Of a stretch of 64,000 bases of DNA, positions 37,158 to 45,911 are shown in pieces. Position 1 is the first letter of the stretch; every line of letters starts with the position of its first letter. The stretch spans positions 1 through 64,000 of the forward strand of contig NZ_AQXU01000011.1 in the NCBI RefSeq assembly GCF_000376945.1, in the 5' to 3' direction. The translations under genes were made by a program, and so were the position numbers. The notes beneath the pieces are model-generated. The model searched no databases and had not been told where the DNA came from. It saw only the letters and a program-made list of their open reading frames with translations. This stretch comes from Leeia oryzae DSM 17879. Its GTDB lineage: Bacteria; Pseudomonadota; Gammaproteobacteria; Burkholderiales; Leeiaceae.

Positions 37158-37350
37158 ATGCCTTCCTCCTGTCACCATGCCAGTCATATCCATCGGCAAC
37201 CAGATGGTTTCTCACTTTTACTATAGGATTCAGGGCAGAAAATGCCAGTGCAAGCACGCCCTACCGGACGCCGTAATACGTCAGCAGAGCGACTGACGGC
37301 GCTGGAAAGGTAAAACAGGCGGGGATCACGGCCATGCAAAACAAGGCCGG

Positions 37351-38112
37351 TTAACGCGCCTCCGCCATGGCATGCGCTGCAATGGCGGAGTAACTGCCAT
37401 CCTGCTTTGCATCCGCCAAAGCTTTGTTAAAACGGGCCAGCAGATACGTCATTTTCAAGGACTTCGGGAAGGCGACATAAGTCGGGAATTCGGCCAGCGG
37501 CTTGCTGGATGCAATAATGTCCTGCGAGCCCCCCAGCACCAGCTGGGCAGATTGCTGGATGCTCAGCATGACATCAATCCGGCTGGCCCGCAGCATCGAC
37601 ATCCCCAGCTCATCACTATCGATTTCGCTGATGGTAAAGGCCTTTTGCTTTCTGGCAGCATCAAACTCATCGCCATAACTCCAGCCACGGATCACCCCGA
37701 CACGCAATCCAGACAGATCGGACATGTTCCGGAAACGGTGCGGGCTTTTGCTCAGGGAATACACCCAGATACGCTCGACAAATAGCGGATCGCTGAAATC
37801 CATAACTTTCATCCGGGAGCTGGTCTTGTAAATGCCGGCAATGCCCATCTTGCCCGCATTTACACTGGCCAGCGCCCTTGGCCACGGCAACGGGACAATC
37901 AACACCTTGGTGCCCGTACGGGCAAAGATGTTCTGTACGATATCCGGATACAGCCCTTTGGCGTGTCCCTGACGGCCATACATGAAGGGTGGGTTATCCG
38001 TATCCACCGCCACCTGCAAAGGGGGTGCCGCCTGGCCAGTCAAAGACATCAGACCCAGACATACCGCCAATACAATTGCGAGAACCTTGCTCACAGACAC
38101 CACCACAAACAT
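37351..38112 (-). CDS. Periplasmic solute-binding protein (SBP_bac_3 family), copy 2
   Basis: Up to 253 residues, this is clearly homologous to the gene 193 bases downstream across its whole length (shared VAVDT-NPPFMY, GIAGIYK, RGWSYGDEFD, RIDVMLSI-QSAQ). The signal peptide ends near LTGQAA. The first Met has GAAGGG directly adjacent, too close; a GTG two codons later gives better spacing, so the true start may be 38106. No transport genes adjoin. Tandem duplication with divergence suggests two related ligands. Confidence 0.86.
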   Translation of the reverse strand: MFVVVSVSKVLAIVLAVCLGLMSLTGQAAPPLQVAVDTDNPPFMYGRQGHAKGLYPDIVQNIFARTGTKVLIVPLPWPRALASVNAGKMGIAGIYKTSSRMKVMDFSDPLFVERIWVYSLSKSPHRFRNMSDLSGLRVGVIRGWSYGDEFDAARKQKAFTISEIDSDELGMSMLRASRIDVMLSIQQSAQLVLGGSQDIIASSKPLAEFPTYVAFPKSLKMTYLLARFNKALADAKQDGSYSAIAAHAMAEAR

Positions 38113-38227
38113 CCCTTCACGTCACCGGATTCGATACCGGGTCAGCACATTGAAAAACACTGCAGTCGTTCATTGCTGATACTATAATCCCGTATCGACT
38201 CTTCATAAAACTTTCTATTTCCCTATC

Positions 38228-39028
38228 ATGAAGCAACAGCAGACCCAACCCATCGGGGTTTTTGACTCAGGACTTGGCGGATTGTCCGTCCTGCAACACC
38301 TCAAGGCGCAACTGCCTGCTGAACACCTCATTTATGTGGCCGATTCTGCCCATGTGCCCTATGGCAGCAAGTCGGCAGAATTCATTTGCGCGCGCTCATT
38401 TCTGATCAGTGACTTTCTGATCGGGCAAGGATGCAAAGCACTGGTGATTGCCTGCAATACGGCTACCGCGGCCGCGGCCGGCCCTTTAAGAGCCCGCTAC
38501 ACCTTGCCGATCATCGGCATGGAGCCGGCCGTCAAACCGGCTGTGCAACACAGTAAAAACAAGATCATCGGGGTACTGGCCACAGAAGGCACCCTGAAGA
38601 GTGCCCAGTTTGCCGCTTTGCTGGACCGGTTTGGTCAGGATGTACACGTTGTGACACAGCCTTGCCCGGGCTTGCCGGAACTGGTCGAGGCAGGTGAACT
38701 GGATACGCAGACAACCCGCTCCTTGCTGCAGAGTTACATGCGGCCACTCACACAAGCCGGTGTAGACACCATCGTGCTGGGCTGTACCCATTACCCGTTT
38801 CTGGCCCCGCTGATTCAGGAAATGGCGGGGCCGGATGTCGTCCTGATTGACACCGGCACAGCGGTGGCCCGGCATACCAAAGACCGGCTAACGATGCTTG
38901 ATCTGCTCAACCCGGGTACAACCACAGGTCAGGCCCGATTCTTTTCCAGCCAGGCCACGCCCGCAGCTCAGGCCGTGGTATCCCGCCTTTGGGGAGAGGC
39001 GGTTACCCTGTCGGCCCTGCCCGGCTAA
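38228..39028 (+). CDS. murI: Glutamate racemase
   Basis: MurI makes D-glutamate for peptidoglycan. The 266-residue enzyme has the N-terminal GVFDSGLGGLSVL and the two catalytic cysteines in VIACNTATAAA and LGCTHYPFL, the pair that acts in the two-base racemisation. Length is normal. It converges with the HAD gene (5-base gap). Confidence 0.97.
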   Translation: MKQQQTQPIGVFDSGLGGLSVLQHLKAQLPAEHLIYVADSAHVPYGSKSAEFICARSFLISDFLIGQGCKALVIACNTATAAAAGPLRARYTLPIIGMEPAVKPAVQHSKNKIIGVLATEGTLKSAQFAALLDRFGQDVHVVTQPCPGLPELVEAGELDTQTTRSLLQSYMRPLTQAGVDTIVLGCTHYPFLAPLIQEMAGPDVVLIDTGTAVARHTKDRLTMLDLLNPGTTTGQARFFSSQATPAAQAVVSRLWGEAVTLSALPG

Positions 39029-39033
39029 AACAC

Positions 39034-39720
39034 TCAAGCAGCTGGTCGGTGATGCGTCCGCAAACTGATCACCGGCCAGCCGTGCTGATCGGCATAGCGC
39101 TTCAGCATCGGATCCGGGTCCACCGCTACCGGATGCTTCACCAGCTTCATCAGCGGCAGGTCATTATGAGAGTCGCTGTAGAACCAGCTGTCATCAAATG
39201 ATGACCAGTCCAGATTCTGTTCTGCAAACCACTGTTCCAGACGGGTAATCTTGCCAGACTGGAAACAAGGCACATTGAACGATTTGCCGGTATAACGGTT
39301 GTCGATCATTTCCGCTTCGGTCGCGATCAGGTGCGGCACACCAAAAGCGGCGGCAATCGGGCCCGTCACAAACCGGTTGGTAGCCGTAATGATCATCACC
39401 AGCGCACCGGCATCCAGATGCTGCTTCACCAACGCTTGTGCTTCTTGCGTCATCATCGGACGAATATAGTCACGCATGAAATCCTGATGCAAGGCATCCA
39501 GCTCCGCTTTGCTAAAACGTGTCAGTGGCTCTAATGCAAAAGCCAGATAGACCTCCATGTCCAGCGTTCCGGCACAATAATCCGCATAAAACTGGTCATT
39601 GGCGATTCGGGACGCTTCCGCATCCAGGATGCCGCGATCAATCAAAAACTGGTTCCAGGTCTTGTCACTGTCCCCGGCCAAAAGCGTGTTATCCAGATCA
39701 AATAAGGCAAGCGTTTTCAT
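39034..39720 (-). CDS. HAD-IB family phosphatase (SerB-like)
   Basis: This 228-residue haloacid-dehalogenase hydrolase has motif I FDLDNTLLAGDSD with nucleophile Asp8 and acid Asp10, motif II in ITATNRF, and motif III/IV SDSHNDLPLM. The subfamily IB cap resembles phosphoserine phosphatase, but the cap sequence differs, so the substrate is not assigned. It lies downstream of hda (28-base gap) in an hda-HAD order common in betaproteobacteria and is likely co-transcribed with perM and hda. Confidence 0.9.
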   Translation of the reverse strand: MKTLALFDLDNTLLAGDSDKTWNQFLIDRGILDAEASRIANDQFYADYCAGTLDMEVYLAFALEPLTRFSKAELDALHQDFMRDYIRPMMTQEAQALVKQHLDAGALVMIITATNRFVTGPIAAAFGVPHLIATEAEMIDNRYTGKSFNVPCFQSGKITRLEQWFAEQNLDWSSFDDSWFYSDSHNDLPLMKLVKHPVAVDPDPMLKRYADQHGWPVISLRTHHRPAA

Positions 39721-39748
39721 AAAGTCAGATCATCAAAGGTTGCAGGGT

Positions 39749-40456
39749 TTATTGGCCACTTTGCAGAGACTGCAGGTAGTGCCTGACAAATGGCAAGGTG
39801 ATGGGGCGCTTCTGGGACAAGGACACTTGGTCCAGTTCGTCCAGCAATCGCATCAACGAGGGCAAGTCTCGCCGGTAGTGGTTGAGCAAATAGCCGCCCA
39901 CTTCGGGCGACAGCATGAAGCCTTTTTCATGCGCGTGCTGCTGCAAGGCGGTGTTCTTTTCATCATCCGTTAAACCGACCAGACGGTACGTCAGCCCCCA
40001 ACCGAGGCGAGTGACCAAATCATCCCGCAGCGTCAGCTGCACGGACGGCAGCGGCCCGCTCGACAACAGGGCGCCACCGCCCTCCTTCAGTCGGTTATAC
40101 AAGGCAAATACCGCAATCTGCTGGCTGGCATTCAGGCGAGTCACATCATCCACGGCGACAAAGGCGTCGTCCGGCAGGGCATCCGCCTCCACTTCCAGCA
40201 GCAGGTCATCCTGCAAGTAGCAAGTGGTAAACCCCTGCTCGCTGGCGGCCATCAAGGCCGCTTGCAACAAGTGTGTCTTGCCGCAGCCTGATTCGCCCCA
40301 CAGATAGATGAACCGGTCAGGGGCCGCATCTCTGGACCAGGCAGACACCATCGCCACAGCCTCCTGATTACTTCCGGTAACAAAGTTATCCAGACTGGCA
40401 GCGGCTTGCGGGGAAATATCCAGCGTTAATTGATGTAGTTTGATAGAAGCGGTCAC
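39749..40456 (-). CDS. hda: DnaA regulatory inactivator Hda
   Basis: Hda is a short DnaA-like AAA+ protein that, with the beta clamp, stimulates ATP hydrolysis on DnaA and so limits replication initiation. The 235-residue protein has Walker A WGESGCGKTHLLQAA near 55, Walker B FVAVDDV, sensor region and lid, but no DNA-binding domain IV. The N-terminal region near HQLTLDI may act in clamp binding, but I see no certain QxxL[FL] motif. It overlaps the perM-like gene by 4 bases. Confidence 0.93.
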   Translation of the reverse strand: MTASIKLHQLTLDISPQAAASLDNFVTGSNQEAVAMVSAWSRDAAPDRFIYLWGESGCGKTHLLQAALMAASEQGFTTCYLQDDLLLEVEADALPDDAFVAVDDVTRLNASQQIAVFALYNRLKEGGGALLSSGPLPSVQLTLRDDLVTRLGWGLTYRLVGLTDDEKNTALQQHAHEKGFMLSPEVGGYLLNHYRRDLPSLMRLLDELDQVSLSQKRPITLPFVRHYLQSLQSGQ

Positions 40457-41547
40457 GACTGGCGGTAAAAATCACTTTTAAGATAACGCTTGCGCGCATG
40501 GCGAATGCCTACCAGCACGCAGGCAGACAAAGGCAAGGCGAGCAACACGCCAGAGAATCCCAGCAACTGGCCAAAGGCCATCAAGGCAAATACCACCGCT
40601 ACCGGGTGCAACCCGATCCGGTCGCCCACCAGCAGGGGCGTTACCAGAAACCCTTCCAGCAACTGGCCAGTACCAAACACGACCCAGACCGATACCAGCT
40701 GGGCAAAATGATCAAACTGCAATGCCCCAGCCAGCGTCGCCAGCATCAGGCCCGTGGCCATCCCGATATACGGAATAAACACCAGCAAACCGGCAATCAA
40801 GCCGATGGAAAAGGCAAAATCCAGCCCCGTCAGCCAGAGCGCCGCGCCATAAAAGGCCGACATCACCATCATGACAGACAATTGTCCACGCAAGAACTCG
40901 CCCAGCACCTGATCCGTTTCAGTGGCCAACTCGGTGACCACCGGCATCAACCGGCGCGGCACCAGCCCGGCAATACGCGCCAGCAAGGACGTCCAGTCAC
41001 GCAAAAAGTAAAACATCACCAGTGGAATGATCGCCAGATTGGCCAGCGCCCCAAAAACGGCCACCGTGCCGGTCCGGATGGTCGGCAGCAATGACACGGC
41101 CAGACTGCGAATCTGTGCCAGATTGGCGGCAATCCAGTTCTGGATCTGCGCCGCATCCAGCGAGATTTTGGTCCCCAGCCATGAAGAGAGCATCGGGGCC
41201 AGGGTATTTTCTACCCACACGCCAAGCGCAGGCAGCATATCGATCAGCGCAGCCGATTGCCGGTACATCAGCGGTAAAATCAGCATCATCAGCGCCAGAA
41301 AAATCAGAATCACCAGCAGCATGACCATCAAGGTCGCCAGCGTTGGCGGCACTCGCAGAGCCACCAGACGATTGCAGGCAGGATGCAGAATATAGGCCAG
41401 AATGGCGGCAATCAGGAAGGGCGTCAGCACAGAACCCAGTAACCAAATCATCAGCACCAGTCCGACAAAGGCAACAGACATCCAGAAAGAGAAGGAAAGG
41501 ACGGGACGATTAGGCCGCATTCGGGTACAATTCCGTAGCGAAATCAC
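40453..41547 (-). CDS. AI-2E family transporter (PerM-like membrane protein)
   Basis: This is an inner-membrane protein of up to 364 residues with about eight TM helices in the PerM/AI-2E pattern: two at the N terminus, a soluble loop around 120-165, then the conserved core with FIPYIGMATGLMLATLAGALQ. Family members export diverse small molecules or ions, and the name does not establish an autoinducer role. The frame opens with GTG at 41547; the ATG at 41520 (MRPNRPVLSF) is an equally good start, and neither has a strong ribosome site. It is the first gene of perM-hda-HAD and is divergent from purM. Confidence 0.88.
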   Translation of the reverse strand: MISLRNCTRMRPNRPVLSFSFWMSVAFVGLVLMIWLLGSVLTPFLIAAILAYILHPACNRLVALRVPPTLATLMVMLLVILIFLALMMLILPLMYRQSAALIDMLPALGVWVENTLAPMLSSWLGTKISLDAAQIQNWIAANLAQIRSLAVSLLPTIRTGTVAVFGALANLAIIPLVMFYFLRDWTSLLARIAGLVPRRLMPVVTELATETDQVLGEFLRGQLSVMMVMSAFYGAALWLTGLDFAFSIGLIAGLLVFIPYIGMATGLMLATLAGALQFDHFAQLVSVWVVFGTGQLLEGFLVTPLLVGDRIGLHPVAVVFALMAFGQLLGFSGVLLALPLSACVLVGIRHARKRYLKSDFYRQS

Positions 41548-41674
41548 ATGCTTAGATTAAAGAAGCGTTGATTATTCCATAGAACTGCCGGTTTGCGTGA
41601 CATTAGATTGATAATCTTCGTGTAATTTATTGGCCTGCCGCCATATTACCCTTCGCAAGCCCCAACGTATTTAA

Positions 41675-41714
41675 CCCATCCGGCACCAAGCAGACCGGAC
41701 GGGTGATGTTTTTT
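41675..41714 (+). terminator. Terminator-like hairpin in the purM leader (possible attenuator)
   Basis: CCCATCCGG (41675-41683) pairs with CCGGACGGG (41695-41703) with one mismatch around an 11-base loop, and TTTTTT (41709-41714) follows. It reads rightward 57 bases before the purM start. The upstream gene is divergent, so it ends no known gene and would lie inside the purM 5' leader or end a short RNA. Confidence 0.6.
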
Positions 41715-41770
41715 ATTGAATCGTGCTCTGGCGACAAGCACCTTTGAACACTTGGAAAGAGAGAACAACC

Positions 41771-42802
41771 TTGACCACCTCACTAACCTACCGCGATGCA
41801 GGCGTAGATATTGACGCAGGCGATCAACTTGTTGAAAACATCAAACCGCTGGCAAAACGTACCATGCGTCCGGAAGTACTGACGGACATCGGTGGTTTCG
41901 GTGCACTGGTCGAGATCAGCAAAAAGTACAAAGAGCCGGTCCTGGTGTCCGGTACCGATGGCGTGGGTACCAAGCTGAAGCTGGCCTTCGAACTGAACCG
42001 CCACGACACGGTGGGTATCGATCTGGTCGCCATGAGTGTTAACGACATTCTGGTTCAAGGTGCCGAACCCCTGTTCTTCCTGGATTATTTTGCCTGTGGC
42101 AAGCTGGATGTTGCGCAAGCCACGGATGTTGTCAAAGGCATTGCAACCGGGTGTGAGCAGGCTGGCTGTGCCCTGATCGGTGGCGAAACCGCCGAAATGC
42201 CAGGCATGTATCCATCCGGCGAATACGACCTGGCCGGTTTTGCGGTGGGCGTGGTAGAAAAATCCAAAATCATTACCGGCAAAACCATTGCTGACGGCGA
42301 TGTGGTTCTGGGCCTGTCCTCTAATGGCGCACACTCCAACGGTTACTCGCTGATCCGCAAGATTGTGGATCACAGCAAGGCAGACCTGGAGTCCGATTTC
42401 TACGGCCGCACCCTGTCTGCTGCCATCATGGCCCCAACCCGCATCTACGTGAAACCAATCCTGAAGCTGATGGAAAACATCACCGTCAAAGGCATGGCCC
42501 ACATTACCGGTGGCGGCCTGCTGGAGAACATCCCGCGCGTACTGCCAGAAGGCCTGACCGCCGAGCTGGTCGCGGGTAGCTGGCAGTTGCCAAAACTGTT
42601 TGAATGGCTGCAGAAAGCCGGCAACGTCGAGATGAACGAAATGTACCGCGTCTTCAACTGCGGTATCGGCATGGTACTGATCGTGTCTGCAGCCGATGCC
42701 GACAATGCGACCCGCATCCTGACCGAAGCCGGTGAAAGCGTATCCCGCATTGGTCGCATCCGTCCGCAGCTGGTTGGCGAAGCACAAACGCTGGTGGTAT
42801 AA
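41771..42802 (+). CDS. purM: Phosphoribosylformylglycinamidine cyclo-ligase
   Basis: PurM forms aminoimidazole ribonucleotide in purine synthesis. The 343-residue enzyme has [19 protein letters not shown] at the start, the ATP-binding [16 protein letters not shown] and [11 protein letters not shown]. The frame stays open to a GTG at 41723, but alignment to family length and the upstream AAGAGAG favour a TTG start at 41771. purN follows after 7 bases. A terminator-like hairpin lies in the leader. Confidence 0.95.
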   Translation: MTTSLTYRDAGVDIDAGDQLVENIKPLAKRTMRPEVLTDIGGFGALVEISKKYKEPVLVSGTDGVGTKLKLAFELNRHDTVGIDLVAMSVNDILVQGAEPLFFLDYFACGKLDVAQATDVVKGIATGCEQAGCALIGGETAEMPGMYPSGEYDLAGFAVGVVEKSKIITGKTIADGDVVLGLSSNGAHSNGYSLIRKIVDHSKADLESDFYGRTLSAAIMAPTRIYVKPILKLMENITVKGMAHITGGGLLENIPRVLPEGLTAELVAGSWQLPKLFEWLQKAGNVEMNEMYRVFNCGIGMVLIVSAADADNATRILTEAGESVSRIGRIRPQLVGEAQTLVV

Positions 42803-42809
42803 GCGCACA

Positions 42810-43406
42810 ATGAAAAATGTAGTCATCCTGATTTCTGGCAGGGGCAGCAACATGCAAGCCTTGGTGAAAGCCAACCTGCCATGCAAGATTGCTGCTGTCA
42901 TCAGCAACAAGGCCGACGCTGCCGGCTTGGCCTTTGCGGCCGAGCACGGCATCCAGACGGCCGTTTTGTCGCACAAGGACTTCGGCAGCCGGGAAGCATT
43001 TGATACCGCCATGGCCAGCCTGATTGACAGCTACCAGCCAGACCTGGTGGTACTGGCTGGCTTCATGCGTATTCTGAGCCCAGCCTTTGTGCAACACTAC
43101 GAAGGCCGCTTGCTGAATATTCACCCATCCCTGCTACCTTCCTTCAAAGGCCTGCACACCCATCAGCAAGCTATTGATGCGGGGGTCAAACTGCATGGCT
43201 GTTCCGTGCACTTTGTCACGGCAGAGCTGGATCACGGGCCAATTGTCGCTCAGGCAGCCGTCCCGGTGCTCGATGGTGATGACGAAGATACCCTGGCTGC
43301 CCGGGTACTGACTCAGGAACATCAGCTATACCCTCAAGCAGTCCGCTGGTTTGTAGAAGACAAACTTCAGATTCTTGAAAACGGCACCGTCCGCATTCGT
43401 GCCTAG
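42810..43406 (+). CDS. purN: Phosphoribosylglycinamide formyltransferase
   Basis: PurN transfers the formyl group of 10-formyl-THF to GAR. The 198-residue enzyme starts MKNVVILISGRGSNMQAL and has catalytic Asn/His/Asp in NIHPSLLPSFKGLHTH and VTAELDHGPIV. A frame extending into purM is ignored because the Met at 42810 fits the family start. It lies between purM and a DUF3108 gene in a four-gene run. Its folate substrate derives from glycine cleavage, encoded elsewhere in this window. Confidence 0.96.
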   Translation: MKNVVILISGRGSNMQALVKANLPCKIAAVISNKADAAGLAFAAEHGIQTAVLSHKDFGSREAFDTAMASLIDSYQPDLVVLAGFMRILSPAFVQHYEGRLLNIHPSLLPSFKGLHTHQQAIDAGVKLHGCSVHFVTAELDHGPIVAQAAVPVLDGDDEDTLAARVLTQEHQLYPQAVRWFVEDKLQILENGTVRIRA

Positions 43407-43421
43407 AAACGCATAAGGCTT

Positions 43422-44531
43422 ATGTCGTACCTTAAGCAGCTCTGGCCTGCAGTTCTCCTGTCATTGCTTATCCATATCGGTTTGGTGGCAGGAGACTTGC
43501 TTACACTGCCGGACTGGAACACGCCAGAAACCCGCATTCTCAAAACACGCCTCCTGAAAAAAACGCCCAAGCTGGCCATCCAGCAAAGCAATCAAGCCAA
43601 GCATGGCATGGTGGCCAAGGTACCAACCGCAGCAACGCCACACTCCACCAAAGAAGGCAGTGCCTCTGCACCGGTCCAAGCAGGCAAGCAGTCTGGCAAG
43701 CATAAGCAGCAAGCAAACAGCGAAACGCCCGCCAGCATGAATGCGGAGCTGGCGGCGTCAACACCTCGCAAACTCGCGCAAGAGAATACGGCATCCAGCC
43801 TGCACCCTACTATTAAGGAAGCGGTTGCCTCGGCCAAGGCCACATCGGCACCGAAGCCGGCAGACAATCATCGCTTCCCCAATCAGGGACTGGCCATCTA
43901 TCGCCAGAAAGGCTGGTCAGCAGATGCCCGCCAAACCTGGGCCATTACGTCATCCGGTTATAAAGTAACCATGCGCATGGCGCTCTTTGGCAAGAGCATC
44001 AATTATGAAAGTACAGGCAAGATCACACCTGATGGCATTGCACCGGACAGCTTCATCGACACCCGCAACGATGACCCGCAACCCAAGCATATCGCCACCT
44101 TCGATCGCAGCAAAAATGAACTGCGATTTGGCGACCCGAACGAACCGCAAACCATCCCCTTGCCTGCCAATGCACAAGACATTCTCAGCATGGGTTATCA
44201 GCTGGCCGTGCTACTGGATGCCGGCAAAACGGTGGACCTGACGCTGGTCACGGGAAAACGCATTTACAAAATACGGTTTACAGCCGAGAATGAAGAGGAG
44301 ATTGAAATACCTGTTGGCACCATTCGTGCCGCACATGTCAAAGGCAAGGAACTGGACGGAACACGCGAGTTTGATATCTGGCTCGACCTGGACCATCAAA
44401 ACTTCCCGGTTCGCCTGAAAGGCGTAGACAACACAGGCAAAACCTTGGACCTGGCACTGGTTGGACTCACATTCAACGACAAGCAGGTTTATCGTTATCA
44501 AGACTACCAGTATTCCGGCAGTAAAAAATAG
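43422..44531 (+). CDS. DUF3108 domain protein, envelope-associated
   Basis: This 369-residue protein has an N-terminal hydrophobic helix (about 8-27) acting as signal or anchor, a low-complexity Ala/Lys/Ser/Thr-rich stretch (about 45-145), and a C-terminal DUF3108 domain (about 150-365) with LAIYRQKGWSADARQTWAITSSGYKVTMRM at its start and NFPVRLKGVDNTGKTLDL near its end. The low-complexity section looks like a flexible periplasmic spacer. DUF3108 proteins have no agreed biochemical role. The gene is 15 bases after purN and 26 before the methyltransferase. Confidence 0.85.
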   Translation: MSYLKQLWPAVLLSLLIHIGLVAGDLLTLPDWNTPETRILKTRLLKKTPKLAIQQSNQAKHGMVAKVPTAATPHSTKEGSASAPVQAGKQSGKHKQQANSETPASMNAELAASTPRKLAQENTASSLHPTIKEAVASAKATSAPKPADNHRFPNQGLAIYRQKGWSADARQTWAITSSGYKVTMRMALFGKSINYESTGKITPDGIAPDSFIDTRNDDPQPKHIATFDRSKNELRFGDPNEPQTIPLPANAQDILSMGYQLAVLLDAGKTVDLTLVTGKRIYKIRFTAENEEEIEIPVGTIRAAHVKGKELDGTREFDIWLDLDHQNFPVRLKGVDNTGKTLDLALVGLTFNDKQVYRYQDYQYSGSKK

Positions 44532-44557
44532 CATTCATCATTAAAGACAACGACAAT

Positions 44558-45832
44558 ATGACGCCATACCAGTTTCAGCAAGCCGTACAGGCTCTCAGCA
44601 TTATTCTGCCGCTTACACACCCGGCCGACGTCAACCTGAGTTACTTTTTTCGCAACAATGGCCAACTGGGTCAACAAGACCGCAGCTGGATTGCCGAAAG
44701 CGTGTTTGGCCTGCTCCGCCACAAAATCTGGATCGACTGGCGCATCGGCAAGGCCACCCCGCGCCAGCAGCTGATTGCCTATTTTCGCTTGGTAAAGGGC
44801 CTGCCCCAGCGTGAGTTGCAGGGCATCCTGAACGAATCAGACATGGCATGGCTACAGGGCATCATGTCCCAACCCGCGGGCGAAATGCCACTACATGTCA
44901 AGGCAGAACTGCCTGAATGGGTCAGTGAAAAACTGAAAGACCAGTTCAACGAAGAACAATTGATCGCACTGGGGCGTGGCCTAAAAGAAGCTGCACCACT
45001 GGATTTACGCGTCAACACCATCAAGGCGCAACGCCCGCAGGTACTCGCCGCTCTGCTAAAAAGCCAGTTCCCGGCAGAGATCAGCCCGCTCTCACCATTT
45101 GGCATTCGTGTGCAAGGCAAACCCGCCATCAACCGCCACCCCGTCTTCTTGTATGGTGAAGTTGAAGTGCAGGATGAAGGCAGTCAACTGCTTGGCGTGT
45201 TGCTGGCCCCCAAACGCCATGACATGGTTGTCGATTTTTGCGCTGGCGCCGGCGGCAAAACCCTGCTCTTGGGTGCCATGATGGCATCTCAGGGCCGACT
45301 GTATGCGTTTGATATTTCCGAGAAGCGCATCAACAACCTGCGTCCGCGCCTGAAACGTTCCGGCCTGTCCAATGTGCACCCGCAACTGATCAGTAGCGAA
45401 AATGACCAGCGCATCAAACGCCTGGCCGGCAAGATTGACCGCGTACTGGTGGATGCACCCTGTAGTGGCCTCGGCACCTTGCGACGCAATCCGGATCTGA
45501 AATGGCGTCAAACGCCGGACGGTCTGGCAGAAATTATTGCCCGTCAGCAATCCATTTTGCAAAGCGCTTCTCGTCTGGTCAAGCCAGGTGGTCGTCTGGT
45601 TTACGCCACGTGCAGCATCTTGCCCGAAGAAAACCAGCAGCAAATTGAACGCTTTCTGGAAAACAACCCAGCCTTCACCCTGACCCCGGTCAAGGAAATT
45701 CTGGAGCAACAGCATATCCCGCTTGAGATGGGTGACTACCTGCAGCTCTATCCGCATCTGCATCAAACGGATGGTTTCTTTGCCGCCGTACTGACTCGTA
45801 CAAACACTGCCGCAACTGAAAAAGCGTCATAA
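44558..45832 (+). CDS. RsmB/NOP-family rRNA m5C methyltransferase
   Basis: This 424-residue SAM-dependent RNA cytosine-C5 methyltransferase has an N-terminal helical part (about 1-140) and a catalytic domain with VVDFCAGAGGKTLLLGA (motif I), VLVDAPCSGLGTLRRNPDLKW (catalytic Cys) and LVYATCSILPEENQQQIE (second Cys). E. coli RsmB methylates C967 of 16S rRNA. Here the N-terminal NusB-like domain is shorter, so the exact target is uncertain. It is last in the purM operon and ends at a strong terminator. Confidence 0.9.
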   Translation: MTPYQFQQAVQALSIILPLTHPADVNLSYFFRNNGQLGQQDRSWIAESVFGLLRHKIWIDWRIGKATPRQQLIAYFRLVKGLPQRELQGILNESDMAWLQGIMSQPAGEMPLHVKAELPEWVSEKLKDQFNEEQLIALGRGLKEAAPLDLRVNTIKAQRPQVLAALLKSQFPAEISPLSPFGIRVQGKPAINRHPVFLYGEVEVQDEGSQLLGVLLAPKRHDMVVDFCAGAGGKTLLLGAMMASQGRLYAFDISEKRINNLRPRLKRSGLSNVHPQLISSENDQRIKRLAGKIDRVLVDAPCSGLGTLRRNPDLKWRQTPDGLAEIIARQQSILQSASRLVKPGGRLVYATCSILPEENQQQIERFLENNPAFTLTPVKEILEQQHIPLEMGDYLQLYPHLHQTDGFFAAVLTRTNTAATEKAS

Positions 45833-45853
45833 CAAACCGCTGATCTGACCACC

Positions 45854-45889
45854 AAAAAACAAAGCCCGGATCTCCGGGCTTTGTTTTTT
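45854..45889. terminator. Bidirectional terminator after the methyltransferase gene
   Basis: AAAAAACAAAGCCCGGA (45854-45870) pairs with its exact complement (45873-45889) around TC, with a G-C core GCCCGG. It serves the two convergent genes on either side. Confidence 0.95.
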
Positions 45890-45911
45890 CATACCTTAGC
45901 GTAACAACCGC

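Noticed and set aside
41783-43012. Long open frame antisense to purM/purN (409 codons)
   Set aside because: It overlaps two clear enzymes on the other strand and shows no recognisable motif.
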